38,818 nucleotides of DNA, taken from positions 1-38,818 of the forward strand of contig CAJUDJ010000016.1 of NCBI GenBank assembly GCA_910584985.1, given 5' to 3'. Made by a program: the position numbers and the translations under genes. Shown here one piece after another: positions 1 through 7,489 of this stretch (position 1 is its first letter; each line of letters opens with the position of its first letter). This DNA comes from an uncultured Eubacterium sp. (GTDB lineage: Bacteria > Bacillota > Clostridia > Oscillospirales > Acutalibacteraceae). The notes under the pieces are model-generated. The model was not told where the DNA came from and did not search any database. It saw only the letters and a program-made list of their open reading frames with translations.

Positions 1-19
1 TAAATAATTATAGTGAAAG

Positions 20-56
20 CAGGCAACAGCGTTTAACTGTTGCCTGTGATTTTTTA
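20..56 (+). terminator. Rho-independent terminator
   Basis: A 10-bp perfect stem (20-29 with 37-46, CAGGCAACAG/CTGTTGCCTG) has a 7-base loop and is followed by a T-rich tract at 50-55. It probably ends a plus-strand gene lying left of the window. Confidence 0.75.
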
Positions 57-93
57 TAAAACAATATTTATATATTGTTCGTCATCAGAATTT

Positions 94-139
94 GAGGTAG
101 GGTTCCTGCAAAATATGCAGGGCGTCCTACCTCATTTTT
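94..139 (+). terminator. Two-tier hairpin, probable terminator
   Basis: The outer stem GAGGTAGG/CCTACCTC (94-101 with 126-133) encloses an inner stem CCTGC/GCAGG (105-109 with 117-121), and ATTTTTA follows on the plus strand. It sits just past the stop of the integrase remnant. The T tract is only on the plus strand, so it fits a plus-strand transcript better. It could also be the folded end of the lost mobile element. Confidence 0.55.
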
Positions 140-143
140 ACTT

Positions 144-358
144 TTATTCGTTAACCACTTTTTGTTCTTTCTGATTGGCGTATTCAGCTAATCGTTTTCT
201 GTTTTGCTCAAACACCTCGTCTACCATATGAGTGTATATTTTTGCAGTTACAGAAATATCACTGTGTCCCATTATTCTTTTGCTACATTGATTGGTACGC
301 CTGCCGCCTGGCAGTCAGTGCAGAAAGTGTGTCGTAGTAGGTATGGTTCAAGGTCAGG
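144..358 (-). pseudogene. Tyrosine recombinase (phage/ICE integrase) C-terminal remnant
   Basis: Read on the minus strand, the stretch encodes the C-terminal catalytic part of a tyrosine recombinase. The upstream part reads PDLEPYLLRHTFCTD then CQAAGVPINVAK, including the conserved R-H-T box. After a +1/-1 shift near 277-283 (an A4 run on the minus strand) it continues RIMGHSDISVTAKIYTH, with the GHS box and catalytic Tyr, then a charged tail ending in TAA at 146-144. Nothing resembling the N-terminal or core-binding domains follows beyond about 358, so the gene is truncated as well as frameshifted. It would have catalysed site-specific integration or excision of a phage or conjugative element and is now surely inactive. 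The identification rests on the ordered R, HxxR-like/GHS and Y motifs; the source element cannot be named. Confidence 0.8.
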
Positions 359-552
359 TGAAAAAAGTATTTTTAGAGATAATAAATATGTTAAAGAATG
401 GATTAGTTCATTTAAATCTAACGATAGTTCAAAATTATTCAAAAGTGTTATATAAAGATGTTTATACTGAATATATAGATGATCTTAATAATGAAATATC
501 ACAAACATATGAAGAAATGAAAAAGCAAAATTTAATTGTTAGTGGTAATTAA
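359..552 (+). other. AT-rich fragment, no recognisable gene
   Basis: Right of the integrase break the sequence becomes very AT-rich. Two overlapping plus-strand frames look weakly coding. One ends with KYVKEWISSFKSNDSSKLF at about 455; the other runs on to 552 with YKDVYTEYIDDLNNEISQTY. Joined by one base shift they would read as a single hydrophilic protein tail, so this may be the decayed end of a cargo gene of the lost element. I see no start codon with a ribosome site and no family match. Confidence 0.25.
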
Positions 553-875
553 TTGAGCAATGTAATATTAGGTTTGTTACATATTTTGGAATAATATGTA
601 CTAATTCAATAGTTCAAATCCATACACGAAATTGCAAAATACATCTTTTTTGTATTCTTCAGACAAATTTTTAAGCAGACAAGTCTTTGATTTTCAAGGC
701 TTGTCTGCTTTTTATATTATGAAAGTTGTCTTGTATATATGTATAATATAGATACGCAATATGGTTTTTCAGTAACCCTGTATTTTAAATATTATAGTGA
801 TATTTAATAAATGGTTTTCAAAATATTTTTATGAGATATTGGAAAAAGAAATAAAGTATAAGAGGGAAGCTTGTG
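553..875. other. Gene-free AT-rich stretch
   Basis: About 320 bases without a gene. It contains the terminator at 673-714 and, beyond it, AT-rich sequence leading to the gene at 876. A TATAAT hexamer lies at 742-747, but no convincing -35 element stands 16-18 bases upstream, so I do not call a promoter. I see no tRNA, repeat array or conserved ORF. Confidence 0.5.
673..714 (+). terminator. Rho-independent terminator
   Basis: A perfect 11-bp stem AAGCAGACAAG/CTTGTCTGCTT (673-683 with 700-710) is followed by TTTAT. It separates the mobile-element scar from the gene at 876. Confidence 0.75.
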
Positions 876-1385
876 ATGATTCATAATTTGTCTGCAGCAG
901 AACAGGCATTAAATAAAGCAATTTTTTATCACGAAAGCCCGATTGGAGAATTAAAGGAACTGAGTCTGTCAATATATGAACACGGGCAGGTATATGTTTA
1001 TTTTGCCGATAGCCCTTTGATTGCACTACTGTATGTTGTGAAGCCTGTTTCAAAACCATTCAGCTTGTATCCCTATGGATTTGACAATAACGACAATGTT
1101 ATATATTCGGAATATTTTAAAGACACATTTAAAAAATTGTATCAAGGGAAAAGAAGTTTTCTATATGTTTGTCATCAGATATTAAATGCCGAACAGTTTA
1201 CGCAAATCAAATTTGTATATATCTGCTCAGACAGTGTTAAAGTTGACAAGGTAACGGAAATTCCAGATTTGTATCTTTGTTTTAAAAAGCAGGAGCAATC
1301 AGGAAAATTCAGAATTAGAGCATTTCATGAAATATCGGAAGAAGAAATGGATTATGTTGTAAGTAATTTAAAAGAAACTGTATAA
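876..1385 (+). CDS. Hypothetical protein, about 169 aa
   Basis: I do not recognise a named family. The protein starts MIHNLSAAEQALNK, then has FYHESPIGELKELSLSI, an aromatic stretch YVYFADSPLIALLYVV, and SLYPYGFDNNDNVIYSEYF. It has no signal peptide or membrane helix, so it is probably cytoplasmic. The N-terminal Y-H-x-S followed by G-x-x-Y-V-Y-F-A loosely recalls the His-then-Tyr order of ADP-ribosyltransferase-like folds. That is only a hint from motif spacing. The ribosome site AGAGGG (861-866) suits either GTG at 873 or ATG at 876; ATG was chosen. The gene stands alone between two terminators in the AT-rich part next to the integrase scar, so it may be cargo acquired with that element. 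Function unknown. Confidence 0.7.
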   Translation: MIHNLSAAEQALNKAIFYHESPIGELKELSLSIYEHGQVYVYFADSPLIALLYVVKPVSKPFSLYPYGFDNNDNVIYSEYFKDTFKKLYQGKRSFLYVCHQILNAEQFTQIKFVYICSDSVKVDKVTEIPDLYLCFKKQEQSGKFRIRAFHEISEEEMDYVVSNLKETV

Positions 1386-1410
1386 GAATTTATTATGAAT
1401 TGATGATAAA

Positions 1411-1457
1411 AAGCAACAGGTTTACCGAATGAAAAGGTAAGTCTGTTGCTTTTTATA
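1411..1457. terminator. Bidirectional terminator
   Basis: Stem AAGCAACAG/CTGTTGCTT (1411-1419 with 1443-1451) has an inner TTACC/GGTAA stem (1422-1426 with 1436-1440). T tracts lie on both sides: TTTTTATA on plus and TTTTTATCATC on minus. It serves the converging genes ending at 1385 and 1468. Confidence 0.8.
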
Positions 1458-1467
1458 ATAATAGAAT

Positions 1468-2904
1468 TTATTTATAGTCCTTAACGAAAGTTTTATAGAA
1501 ATGCACAGCTTCTGCCACAGATGACAAATCTATGTTTTCATTTTCGGAATGAACGGAAGCAAGCTGCTGTGCGGAAAGCCGTATCGGAGCAAAACGAAGC
1601 ACACATTTGCAGATATCGGTTAAGGTTCTTGCATCTGTTCCGGCAGGAAGAATAAACGGTGATGCGGGATACTGCGGAAAAATCTTATCAATGCAATGCA
1701 TTGTGTAAGCAAATGCAGGTTCGTTCATGTCGGCCGGTTCATGATATTCGGAATCCTCTGCAATTGTTACATCAATTTCATATTTTGCGGCAAGAGCTTT
1801 AAGCATTTCGATATCCTTCATTATATCTTCGCCGTCTACACTGCGCAGCATAGCAGAAGCAGTGCATATTTTGCTTTCCGTGCTGCCTTCAATTTTATTA
1901 AAGGTGCAGGTGGTGCCAATCAGACCGCCTGCCTGTGCATTCAGCTTCGGCATAACCGTTTTAATGATTCCACCGAACATCCAGATATTGCCGAGCAGAA
2001 TATTCATCGGGAATTGGCAGTAGGGAGCAAGGCTGGAAAACATTGCCTTAACCTGTGTATTCAGCTTTCTTATAAATAAACCGCCGGTTTCCGTTTCGTG
2101 GATAAAGCCTGCCATTCTTTCAACAGGCGAGGCTTTTGAAGCTGCCGTAAGGCTTGCATGTGCATTCTCGGAAAGGGCGGTGAAATCAAGTCTGTAACGC
2201 CCCTTTTCATGAACGGCAACCATTGCACATTTATCACATTTCATTCCGCCGAGCGGTGGGTCTATAATTGCGCCGCCCTCGTCAAGAATAACTTCAAAAG
2301 TAATTCCTTTTTCTTTGAAATATGCAAGAGCAGTCGGAATGCCGTTTCCGCCAAGCTCTTCATTATGGGAAGATCCGATATAAACATTGCAGGCAGGAGA
2401 AAAGCCCTCGGCAAGCAATTCTTCCAGTGCTGAAAATTCAGCAAAAAGCGGTGTTTTTGTATCAACCGTTCCTCTGCCCCAGATTTTTCCGCCGCCTATT
2501 TCGGCAGAAAAGGGAGGATGTTCCCATTCCCCCTCCGCCGCAACAACATCGTGGTGCGACATAAGCATGATGTTGCGTGTTTTGTCTTTTCCCTCTATTC
2601 TATAAATCCAGCAGTCATCGCTGAAAATAAACCGTTCGGCTTTTTCATGAATGAGGGGAAACAGCGCTTCAACCGTATTTCTGAGCTTTGCAAATTCTGT
2701 ATCATCATAAGAATCTTTTACGGAAACCGTTTTGCACTGAATCATTTTTGCAAGGCGCTGTGCGTAGTGTGAGATTGCTTCATCGGAAGGCTTTGCAGCA
2801 GGCGCTTGCAGCTTCTTTGCCTTTGAAGCCTGAACGGCAGTGTTCACCATCAGTGCCCCAATCAGAAGCAGAACAGCAGCAAGCACAATATAAAGAAAAA
2901 TCAT
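1468..2904 (-). CDS. M20-family metallopeptidase, membrane-anchored (Gly-Xaa carboxypeptidase-like)
   Basis: A zinc-dependent amidohydrolase/peptidase of the M20 family that should cleave small peptides or N-acyl amino acids. Residues 1-22 form one hydrophobic helix (MIFLYIVLAAVLLLIGALMV), so it is probably tethered by its N-terminus. Metal and catalytic motifs appear in order: SHHDVV (His117, Asp119), WGRGTVDTK (bridging Asp148), NEELGG (Glu182/Glu183), ILDEGG (Asp208) and a late VHSENE (His452). Length 478 fits the CPS1/PM20D1-like branch with its lid domain. Its ATG directly abuts the TAA of the upstream GPH transporter (TAAATG, zero gap), so the two are translationally coupled and presumably share a promoter near 4305-4333. 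The pairing suggests uptake and hydrolysis of one conjugate, but the substrate cannot be read from sequence. Confidence 0.88.
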   Translation of the reverse strand: MIFLYIVLAAVLLLIGALMVNTAVQASKAKKLQAPAAKPSDEAISHYAQRLAKMIQCKTVSVKDSYDDTEFAKLRNTVEALFPLIHEKAERFIFSDDCWIYRIEGKDKTRNIMLMSHHDVVAAEGEWEHPPFSAEIGGGKIWGRGTVDTKTPLFAEFSALEELLAEGFSPACNVYIGSSHNEELGGNGIPTALAYFKEKGITFEVILDEGGAIIDPPLGGMKCDKCAMVAVHEKGRYRLDFTALSENAHASLTAASKASPVERMAGFIHETETGGLFIRKLNTQVKAMFSSLAPYCQFPMNILLGNIWMFGGIIKTVMPKLNAQAGGLIGTTCTFNKIEGSTESKICTASAMLRSVDGEDIMKDIEMLKALAAKYEIDVTIAEDSEYHEPADMNEPAFAYTMHCIDKIFPQYPASPFILPAGTDARTLTDICKCVLRFAPIRLSAQQLASVHSENENIDLSSVAEAVHFYKTFVKDYK

Positions 2905-4206
2905 TTATTTTTCCTCCCTGGCAGCACGTATTGTTGTGAGCACTTCCTTTTCATTATAAACGGCAAAAACAATAACAGCTGCAAGTGTAAATAATCCGCC
3001 CACAATGGCTGTAAGAAGCAGACCCTTCTGACCAATGCTTTCACCGCTTACAGCACCCACTACAACAAGCGAGGGCACAATCATTGTGGCAATAGAGGTG
3101 CCAAGCTTTGTTACAAAACTTTTTGCAGCGGCAAATGTACCCTCCTGATTAATGCCTGTTTTAACCGTGTCGTATCGGATAACATCTGCCATCATAGAAC
3201 CCGGCAGAATGTTGAGCACGGCAAACGGCAGTGAAACGAAAAGTGCAAAAAGAATTGCAACCAGCATAGAATTGTTCTTCGGAATAACATTCACAAAGCA
3301 GATGATGAATTCTGCAGCTGCAAAAACAATACAGCCAACGATAATCGGAATGCGCTTTCCTGATTTTTTAGACCATTTATTTATAATCGGATACATAACA
3401 AGCGAACCGATAATGGAGGTGGCCATAATGATGATTGCCTTTTCCTCGGGGATGCCCATAAGCTCGGTTATGTAATATATAATGCAGGCCTGGAAAAAGC
3501 TCATGCCCGTGCCCTCAAAAAGCTGACTGAAGGTAACAAGGCGGAAATGCTTGTTTGAAAAGGCGTGTTTAAGCGATTTCATAAGCGGTGCAGTCGGGCG
3601 CACAGAACTTACATATTCCTTTTCCTTAATGACAAAGGTTGGCAGAAGAAGCAGAACAACACCTATCACCGTGAAGCATAAAAAGGTCATTCTCCATGCC
3701 ATGATCGGCTCAAGCCCTGCCTTTTTCATTAGGGCAACAATAGCGGTTGTTGCATAGCCAAGCACACTGCCCACAACAAAGAAAAGCGAATGCCATGTAT
3801 AGGTATCAACAAGCCTGCCCTCATTTCTTACCATTTCGGGATGAAGCGCGCTGTGCGGAATCATATAAAGGGTATAAAAAATATAATATGCCCAGATGAA
3901 CACGGCAAGCCAGATGTTGTTGAACAGCGGATTTTCCGAGGGCGACCAGAATATAAGCAGTGCACTTACAGCAAACGGAACAGCAAACCATTTCATAAAC
4001 GGAATTCTTCTGCCGTTTTTATTGGAGCATTTATCGCTGATGGATGCAACCACGGAATCGGATACAGCATCAATAATGTGGCCCACAGCTTTTATAAGAC
4101 CGATAACCGTAAGGATTCCGGCCAGCACATATCCCTGTGTTATCAGCGTGGGTAGCCCGGATGCTGCTGTTGGCTGATAAAAATAAATCAGATAGTTATT
4201 CAGCAT
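2905..4206 (-). CDS. GPH-family sugar:cation symporter, N-terminus displaced by an A-run frameshift
   Basis: A 12-helix transporter of the glycoside-pentoside-hexuronide:cation symporter family (MFS fold). The first cytoplasmic loop reads DAVSDSVVASISDK..NGRRIPF, as in MelB/XynB-like carriers, and hydrophobic helices continue to the C-terminus. The open frame begins at MLNNYLIYFYQP, but this is inside the first helix. Upstream in the same frame lie TIIIFCLPQFAVGLFTT, a typical GPH first helix. An ATG at 4277-4275 with a strong GGAGGG site opens MKEVTKK in the other frame. The two frames meet at an A7 run on the minus strand (4257-4263); eight A would join them as a 457-aa protein. So the gene is either frameshifted, rescued by slippage on the A run, or hit by an assembly indel. 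First gene of the operon with the M20 peptidase. Confidence 0.82.
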   Translation of the reverse strand: MLNNYLIYFYQPTAASGLPTLITQGYVLAGILTVIGLIKAVGHIIDAVSDSVVASISDKCSNKNGRRIPFMKWFAVPFAVSALLIFWSPSENPLFNNIWLAVFIWAYYIFYTLYMIPHSALHPEMVRNEGRLVDTYTWHSLFFVVGSVLGYATTAIVALMKKAGLEPIMAWRMTFLCFTVIGVVLLLLPTFVIKEKEYVSSVRPTAPLMKSLKHAFSNKHFRLVTFSQLFEGTGMSFFQACIIYYITELMGIPEEKAIIIMATSIIGSLVMYPIINKWSKKSGKRIPIIVGCIVFAAAEFIICFVNVIPKNNSMLVAILFALFVSLPFAVLNILPGSMMADVIRYDTVKTGINQEGTFAAAKSFVTKLGTSIATMIVPSLVVVGAVSGESIGQKGLLLTAIVGGLFTLAAVIVFAVYNEKEVLTTIRAAREEK

Positions 4207-4304
4207 CGTTGTAAATAATCCGACTGCAAACTGCGGCAGACAGAAGATAATTATTGTTTTTTTGTTACTTCTTTCATAACTATTCCCTCCATATTCATAA
4301 AACC

Positions 4305-4333
4305 ATTATATAATACTATAACATAAAAAACAA
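4305..4333 (-). promoter_or_regulatory. Promoter of the GPH-M20 operon
   Basis: On the minus strand TTGTTT (4333-4328) and TATAAT (4310-4305) are spaced by exactly 17 bases. The start would fall near 4298, giving a short leader that carries GGAGGG before the ATG at 4277. This supports 4277 rather than 4206 as the true translation start. Confidence 0.65.
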
Positions 4334-4349
4334 TTATGTAAAATTTTTC

Positions 4350-4378
4350 TTCATATTATTTATATTTTGTGGTACAAT
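4350..4378 (+). promoter_or_regulatory. Promoter of the flavin reductase-rubredoxin gene
   Basis: TTCATA (4350-4355) and TACAAT (4373-4378) with 17-base spacing, diverging from the promoter at 4305-4333. About 85 bases of leader remain before the ATG at 4470. Confidence 0.5.
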
Positions 4379-4469
4379 AACCTCACAGAAATAATTTTCC
4401 TGTTTTGTTTGTCTTTTTTTGATGAATGGGATAGGGCTGTTATATAAATTCATTAAGGAGTGTTAGAAT

Positions 4470-5090
4470 ATGAATCAAAGTGTTATGTTTAAACTGTCTT
4501 ACGGCCTGTTCATTTTAACGGCAAAGGAAAACGGATTTGATAACGGAAGTGTTATCAACACGGCACAGCAGCTGACAGATTCACCGAACAGAATATCGGT
4601 AACAGTAAATAAAAACGGAAAAACACACGATATGATAAAAAACACAGGCGCTTTCAATATCTCAGTTTTATCCGAAGAAGCTGATTTTGACCTGATTAAG
4701 CATTTCGGTTTTCAGAGCGGTGCGGACTGCGATAAGTTTGACGGATATAAAAATGCAAAGCGCGGCGAAAACGGAATTATGTATATTACCAAGGGTATCA
4801 ATTCCTATATCAGTGCAAAGGTAATTCAGGAAATAGACCTTGGCACGCACACACTGTTTATTGCAGATGTTACGGACGGTGAAATGCTTTCTGATGCACC
4901 GTCAGCAACTTATGCGTATTATCACAGCCATATCAAGCCAAAGCCTGAAAATAAAAAAATCACAAAAACAGTATGGCGTTGCAAGGTGTGCGGTTATGAA
5001 TATGTGGGCGAAGAGCTTCCCGATGATTTTATCTGCCCGCTGTGCAAGCATCCGAAATCCGATTTTGAAAAAATTGAAGTAACAGAATAA
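4470..5090 (+). CDS. hrb: High-molecular-weight rubredoxin (flavin reductase-rubredoxin fusion)
   Basis: A two-domain redox protein. Residues 1 to about 155 match the flavin reductase-like (FMN-binding split barrel) domain, with FKLSYGLFILTA near the start and NRISVTVNKNGKTHDMI. The C-terminal 40 residues are a compact rubredoxin whose four iron ligands are Cys171 and Cys174 (WRCKVCGY) and Cys189 and Cys192 (ICPLCKH). In acetogens and other Clostridia such proteins pass electrons from NAD(P)H to flavodiiron proteins that remove O2, NO or peroxide in the cytoplasm. The gene is monocistronic with its own promoter and terminator. The ribosome site AAGGAG (4454-4459) precedes the ATG. No flavodiiron gene is in the window, so its partner must be elsewhere. 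Confidence 0.9.
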   Translation: MNQSVMFKLSYGLFILTAKENGFDNGSVINTAQQLTDSPNRISVTVNKNGKTHDMIKNTGAFNISVLSEEADFDLIKHFGFQSGADCDKFDGYKNAKRGENGIMYITKGINSYISAKVIQEIDLGTHTLFIADVTDGEMLSDAPSATYAYYHSHIKPKPENKKITKTVWRCKVCGYEYVGEELPDDFICPLCKHPKSDFEKIEVTE

Positions 5091-5099
5091 AACAAAAGC

Positions 5100-5136
5100 A
5101 AGGAGCATTGCAAATTCAGCAGTGCTCCTTTGTTGT
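5100..5136. terminator. Bidirectional terminator
   Basis: Stem AAGGAGCA/TGCTCCTT (5100-5107 with 5123-5130), extended inward by TGC/GCA. TTTGTTG follows on plus and GCTTTTGTTTTA on minus. It is shared by the converging rubredoxin gene and the GH31 operon. Confidence 0.75.
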
Positions 5137-5191
5137 AATTTATTGTATTTTTGGTTTACATTTCTTCTGCAGAGCAAAAGTCAATCAGATA

Positions 5192-7489
5192 TTAACAGAT
5201 TACAAGTTTTCTGCTGTCTGCCTTACACAATCTGATTTTCGGAATCAAATGCAGATTTCCCTTGTTTTCAAAGCGGACAGAAACTGTGTTTTTATCACAG
5301 GAAACGCTGAAATATAAATGCACGCATTCGTTGTTCAGATAGGAAAAACTAATGCCGTCATCGGTGAAAAATTCACTTTCGAAATTCCCCTTGTTTATAG
5401 GGTAAACTGTAAAGACTAGTTTTTCACTGTTTTCAAATCCGTATTCACTCTCATCTGTCGGAAGCACGCATCCTGCTTTTACAAAATATGGCATTTTATC
5501 TTCAGGTTGAATCACCAGCTCTTCCGTTTCTCCGCCGGCATACAGTTTGTCGTCAAGATACCAGTCTGCCCCTTTCGGCAGATAGGCTGAAACTGTATTT
5601 ACTCCTTCATCAAAAGCAAACGCAATGTATATATCCCTGCCCAGCATCATGGCATCTGTATGGGAATACAGTTTTTCATCGTTAAAATATAAAAAAGCAG
5701 GAGCGTTAATCGGTTCTTCCTTTTCTGCACAATGATATGCACAGTTGTATAGATAAGGCAAGAGCTGCTTTCGCTGGGCAAAAAGTTCCCTTACAGAGTG
5801 AACAATATCAGGATAGCTCCACGGCATGGTTGCCGAGCCGTCTGAATTCCAGGAATGAATGGTGAGCCTCGGTTCAAAAATACCATGCTGAAGCCACCGC
5901 AGCAAAAGTTCACGCGAGGGCATTTCACCGCTGAATCCGCCAAGGTCATGCCCGTAAAAGAACAGCCCTGACATAGACATGGTGAGCCCGATATTATGGC
6001 AGTAGCGCAAATCGGAAAAATCTGTTCTGTTGTCGCCGGACCAGGTCTGTGCCAATCTTCTTACACCGATTCCGCCGCTTCTTGTGGAAAGAAACGGACG
6101 CAGATCCGGTCTTTTTTCAATCTGTGCTTTATAAGATGCTGCGTTCATAAGATAGGTAAACACAGGCCGTATTCTGCTTGCCTGAACCGCATTTTTGCCG
6201 AAACCGGCAGCCACAGCCTCTGTATCTTTAATATCAAATTCGTTGTTATCATTCCATGTGGCAGTAATGCCGTAATCCAGCAGAGCTTCTGTAACTTTGT
6301 TTTTCCAGAAATCAAAAGCGGACGGATTTGTAAAATCAAGATAGCTTCCGAGCCCGTCCCAGAATTCCGTTACAAACGGTGAACCGTCAGCATTTTTTAC
6401 AAACAGATCTTTATCTGCAATTTCTTTATAAAGCGGATGATTAATCAGAAAGGCAGGCTTGATATTGGGGATAAGCGTAATGCCTTTATCGGAAAAATCA
6501 GAAACAAATTTTTTTATATCCGGGAATTTATCCTTGTTCCAGTTGAAAACAAAACGCTGCTTTCCGATAGAGGTATATCCCGAAGAAAGATAAAAGCCGC
6601 TGCAGGATAAATTATATTTTTTCAGCTGCTCAATAAAGCCATCCATTTTTTCCTGCGATTTCGGTGCATCCGTATAAGCCATTGTGCTGGCACAGTAATC
6701 AAAGCTCCATTTCGGTGGCAGCGGCTGCTTTCCGCACAGCTTTGCAAACTGCTTTAAAACAGACAGCTTTGTTCCGAAAAACACATAATATACAAGGCAG
6801 TTATCCTCTGTTTTAAAATATTTGAAGGGTGCATAGTAATTGTTGATCTCTTTTCCGAAATCAAAATAGGAGGTATCGGAGGTATCATAAAATATTCCGT
6901 AGCACCCGGCGGAATTTTCACAGATATAAAACGGAATGTGCTTATAGAGCGGATCGCTTTCCTTTGCGTTATAGCCCATGCAGTCCGTTGTTTCAATGCG
7001 GAAGGCTCTGCCGGATTTATCTATATCTCCGCCTTTATCGCCCAAACCAAAAATCCGTTCTTTATCTTCTCTTGTAACATAATGGAACAGGCCGCTGCCG
7101 AATTCATTTTCAAAATTATAGGCAAGAGGCGCTCTGTCTGAAAACAGAACGGAATTCCTTTTATAATAGGTTAAAAGGAAATTGTGCGGATTCACACAGA
7201 CACTGATTTCGTTTTGCAGGCTGAATCGGTGCAGTTTTGATTCAATGCTTTTTTCCGGAGCATATAAATCAAAGCCGTCTGTGCTTAATCTGTTTCGTCC
7301 GTTTTCGGAAAATTTGTTTTTCGGATTCACGGAAAAGGTGGGCATTATATCGGATTTGTTTTTATATATTGCAACACGGATGCAGCTGCCGCTTATAAAA
7401 TCAAGACGGGCCGTGTTATCACCGCAGACATATTCTGCTGTGCTTTCTTTGTTTATTGTTAAATCAAATGTATGATTAAATTTGCTCAT
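5192..7489 (-). CDS. Glycoside hydrolase family 31 (alpha-glucosidase-type)
   Basis: A retaining alpha-glycosidase with the usual GH31 plan: an N-terminal beta-sandwich to about residue 260, a TIM barrel, then C-terminal beta domains. The nucleophile motif is WNDNNEF, with Asp414. The acid/base motif is WSGDNRT, with Asp486. FGLGDK in the N-domain is the usual loop contributing to the active site. The nucleophile box resembles alpha-glucosidases rather than the KTDFGE form of alpha-xylosidases, but this does not fix the substrate. There is no signal peptide, so it acts in the cytoplasm on imported oligosaccharides. Its ATG overlaps the carboxylesterase stop (TAATG), a sign of coupling. It is the last gene of the transporter-esterase-GH31 operon, ended by the hairpin at 5100-5136. 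Length 765 is normal. Confidence 0.92.
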   Translation of the reverse strand: MSKFNHTFDLTINKESTAEYVCGDNTARLDFISGSCIRVAIYKNKSDIMPTFSVNPKNKFSENGRNRLSTDGFDLYAPEKSIESKLHRFSLQNEISVCVNPHNFLLTYYKRNSVLFSDRAPLAYNFENEFGSGLFHYVTREDKERIFGLGDKGGDIDKSGRAFRIETTDCMGYNAKESDPLYKHIPFYICENSAGCYGIFYDTSDTSYFDFGKEINNYYAPFKYFKTEDNCLVYYVFFGTKLSVLKQFAKLCGKQPLPPKWSFDYCASTMAYTDAPKSQEKMDGFIEQLKKYNLSCSGFYLSSGYTSIGKQRFVFNWNKDKFPDIKKFVSDFSDKGITLIPNIKPAFLINHPLYKEIADKDLFVKNADGSPFVTEFWDGLGSYLDFTNPSAFDFWKNKVTEALLDYGITATWNDNNEFDIKDTEAVAAGFGKNAVQASRIRPVFTYLMNAASYKAQIEKRPDLRPFLSTRSGGIGVRRLAQTWSGDNRTDFSDLRYCHNIGLTMSMSGLFFYGHDLGGFSGEMPSRELLLRWLQHGIFEPRLTIHSWNSDGSATMPWSYPDIVHSVRELFAQRKQLLPYLYNCAYHCAEKEEPINAPAFLYFNDEKLYSHTDAMMLGRDIYIAFAFDEGVNTVSAYLPKGADWYLDDKLYAGGETEELVIQPEDKMPYFVKAGCVLPTDESEYGFENSEKLVFTVYPINKGNFESEFFTDDGISFSYLNNECVHLYFSVSCDKNTVSVRFENKGNLHLIPKIRLCKADSRKLVIC

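Noticed and set aside
610..632. TTCAAATCC resembling a tRNA T-arm, possibly an attachment-site remnant of the lost element
   Set aside because: The flanking bases do not form a T-stem, no acceptor or anticodon arm is present, and I find no second copy near the integrase end.
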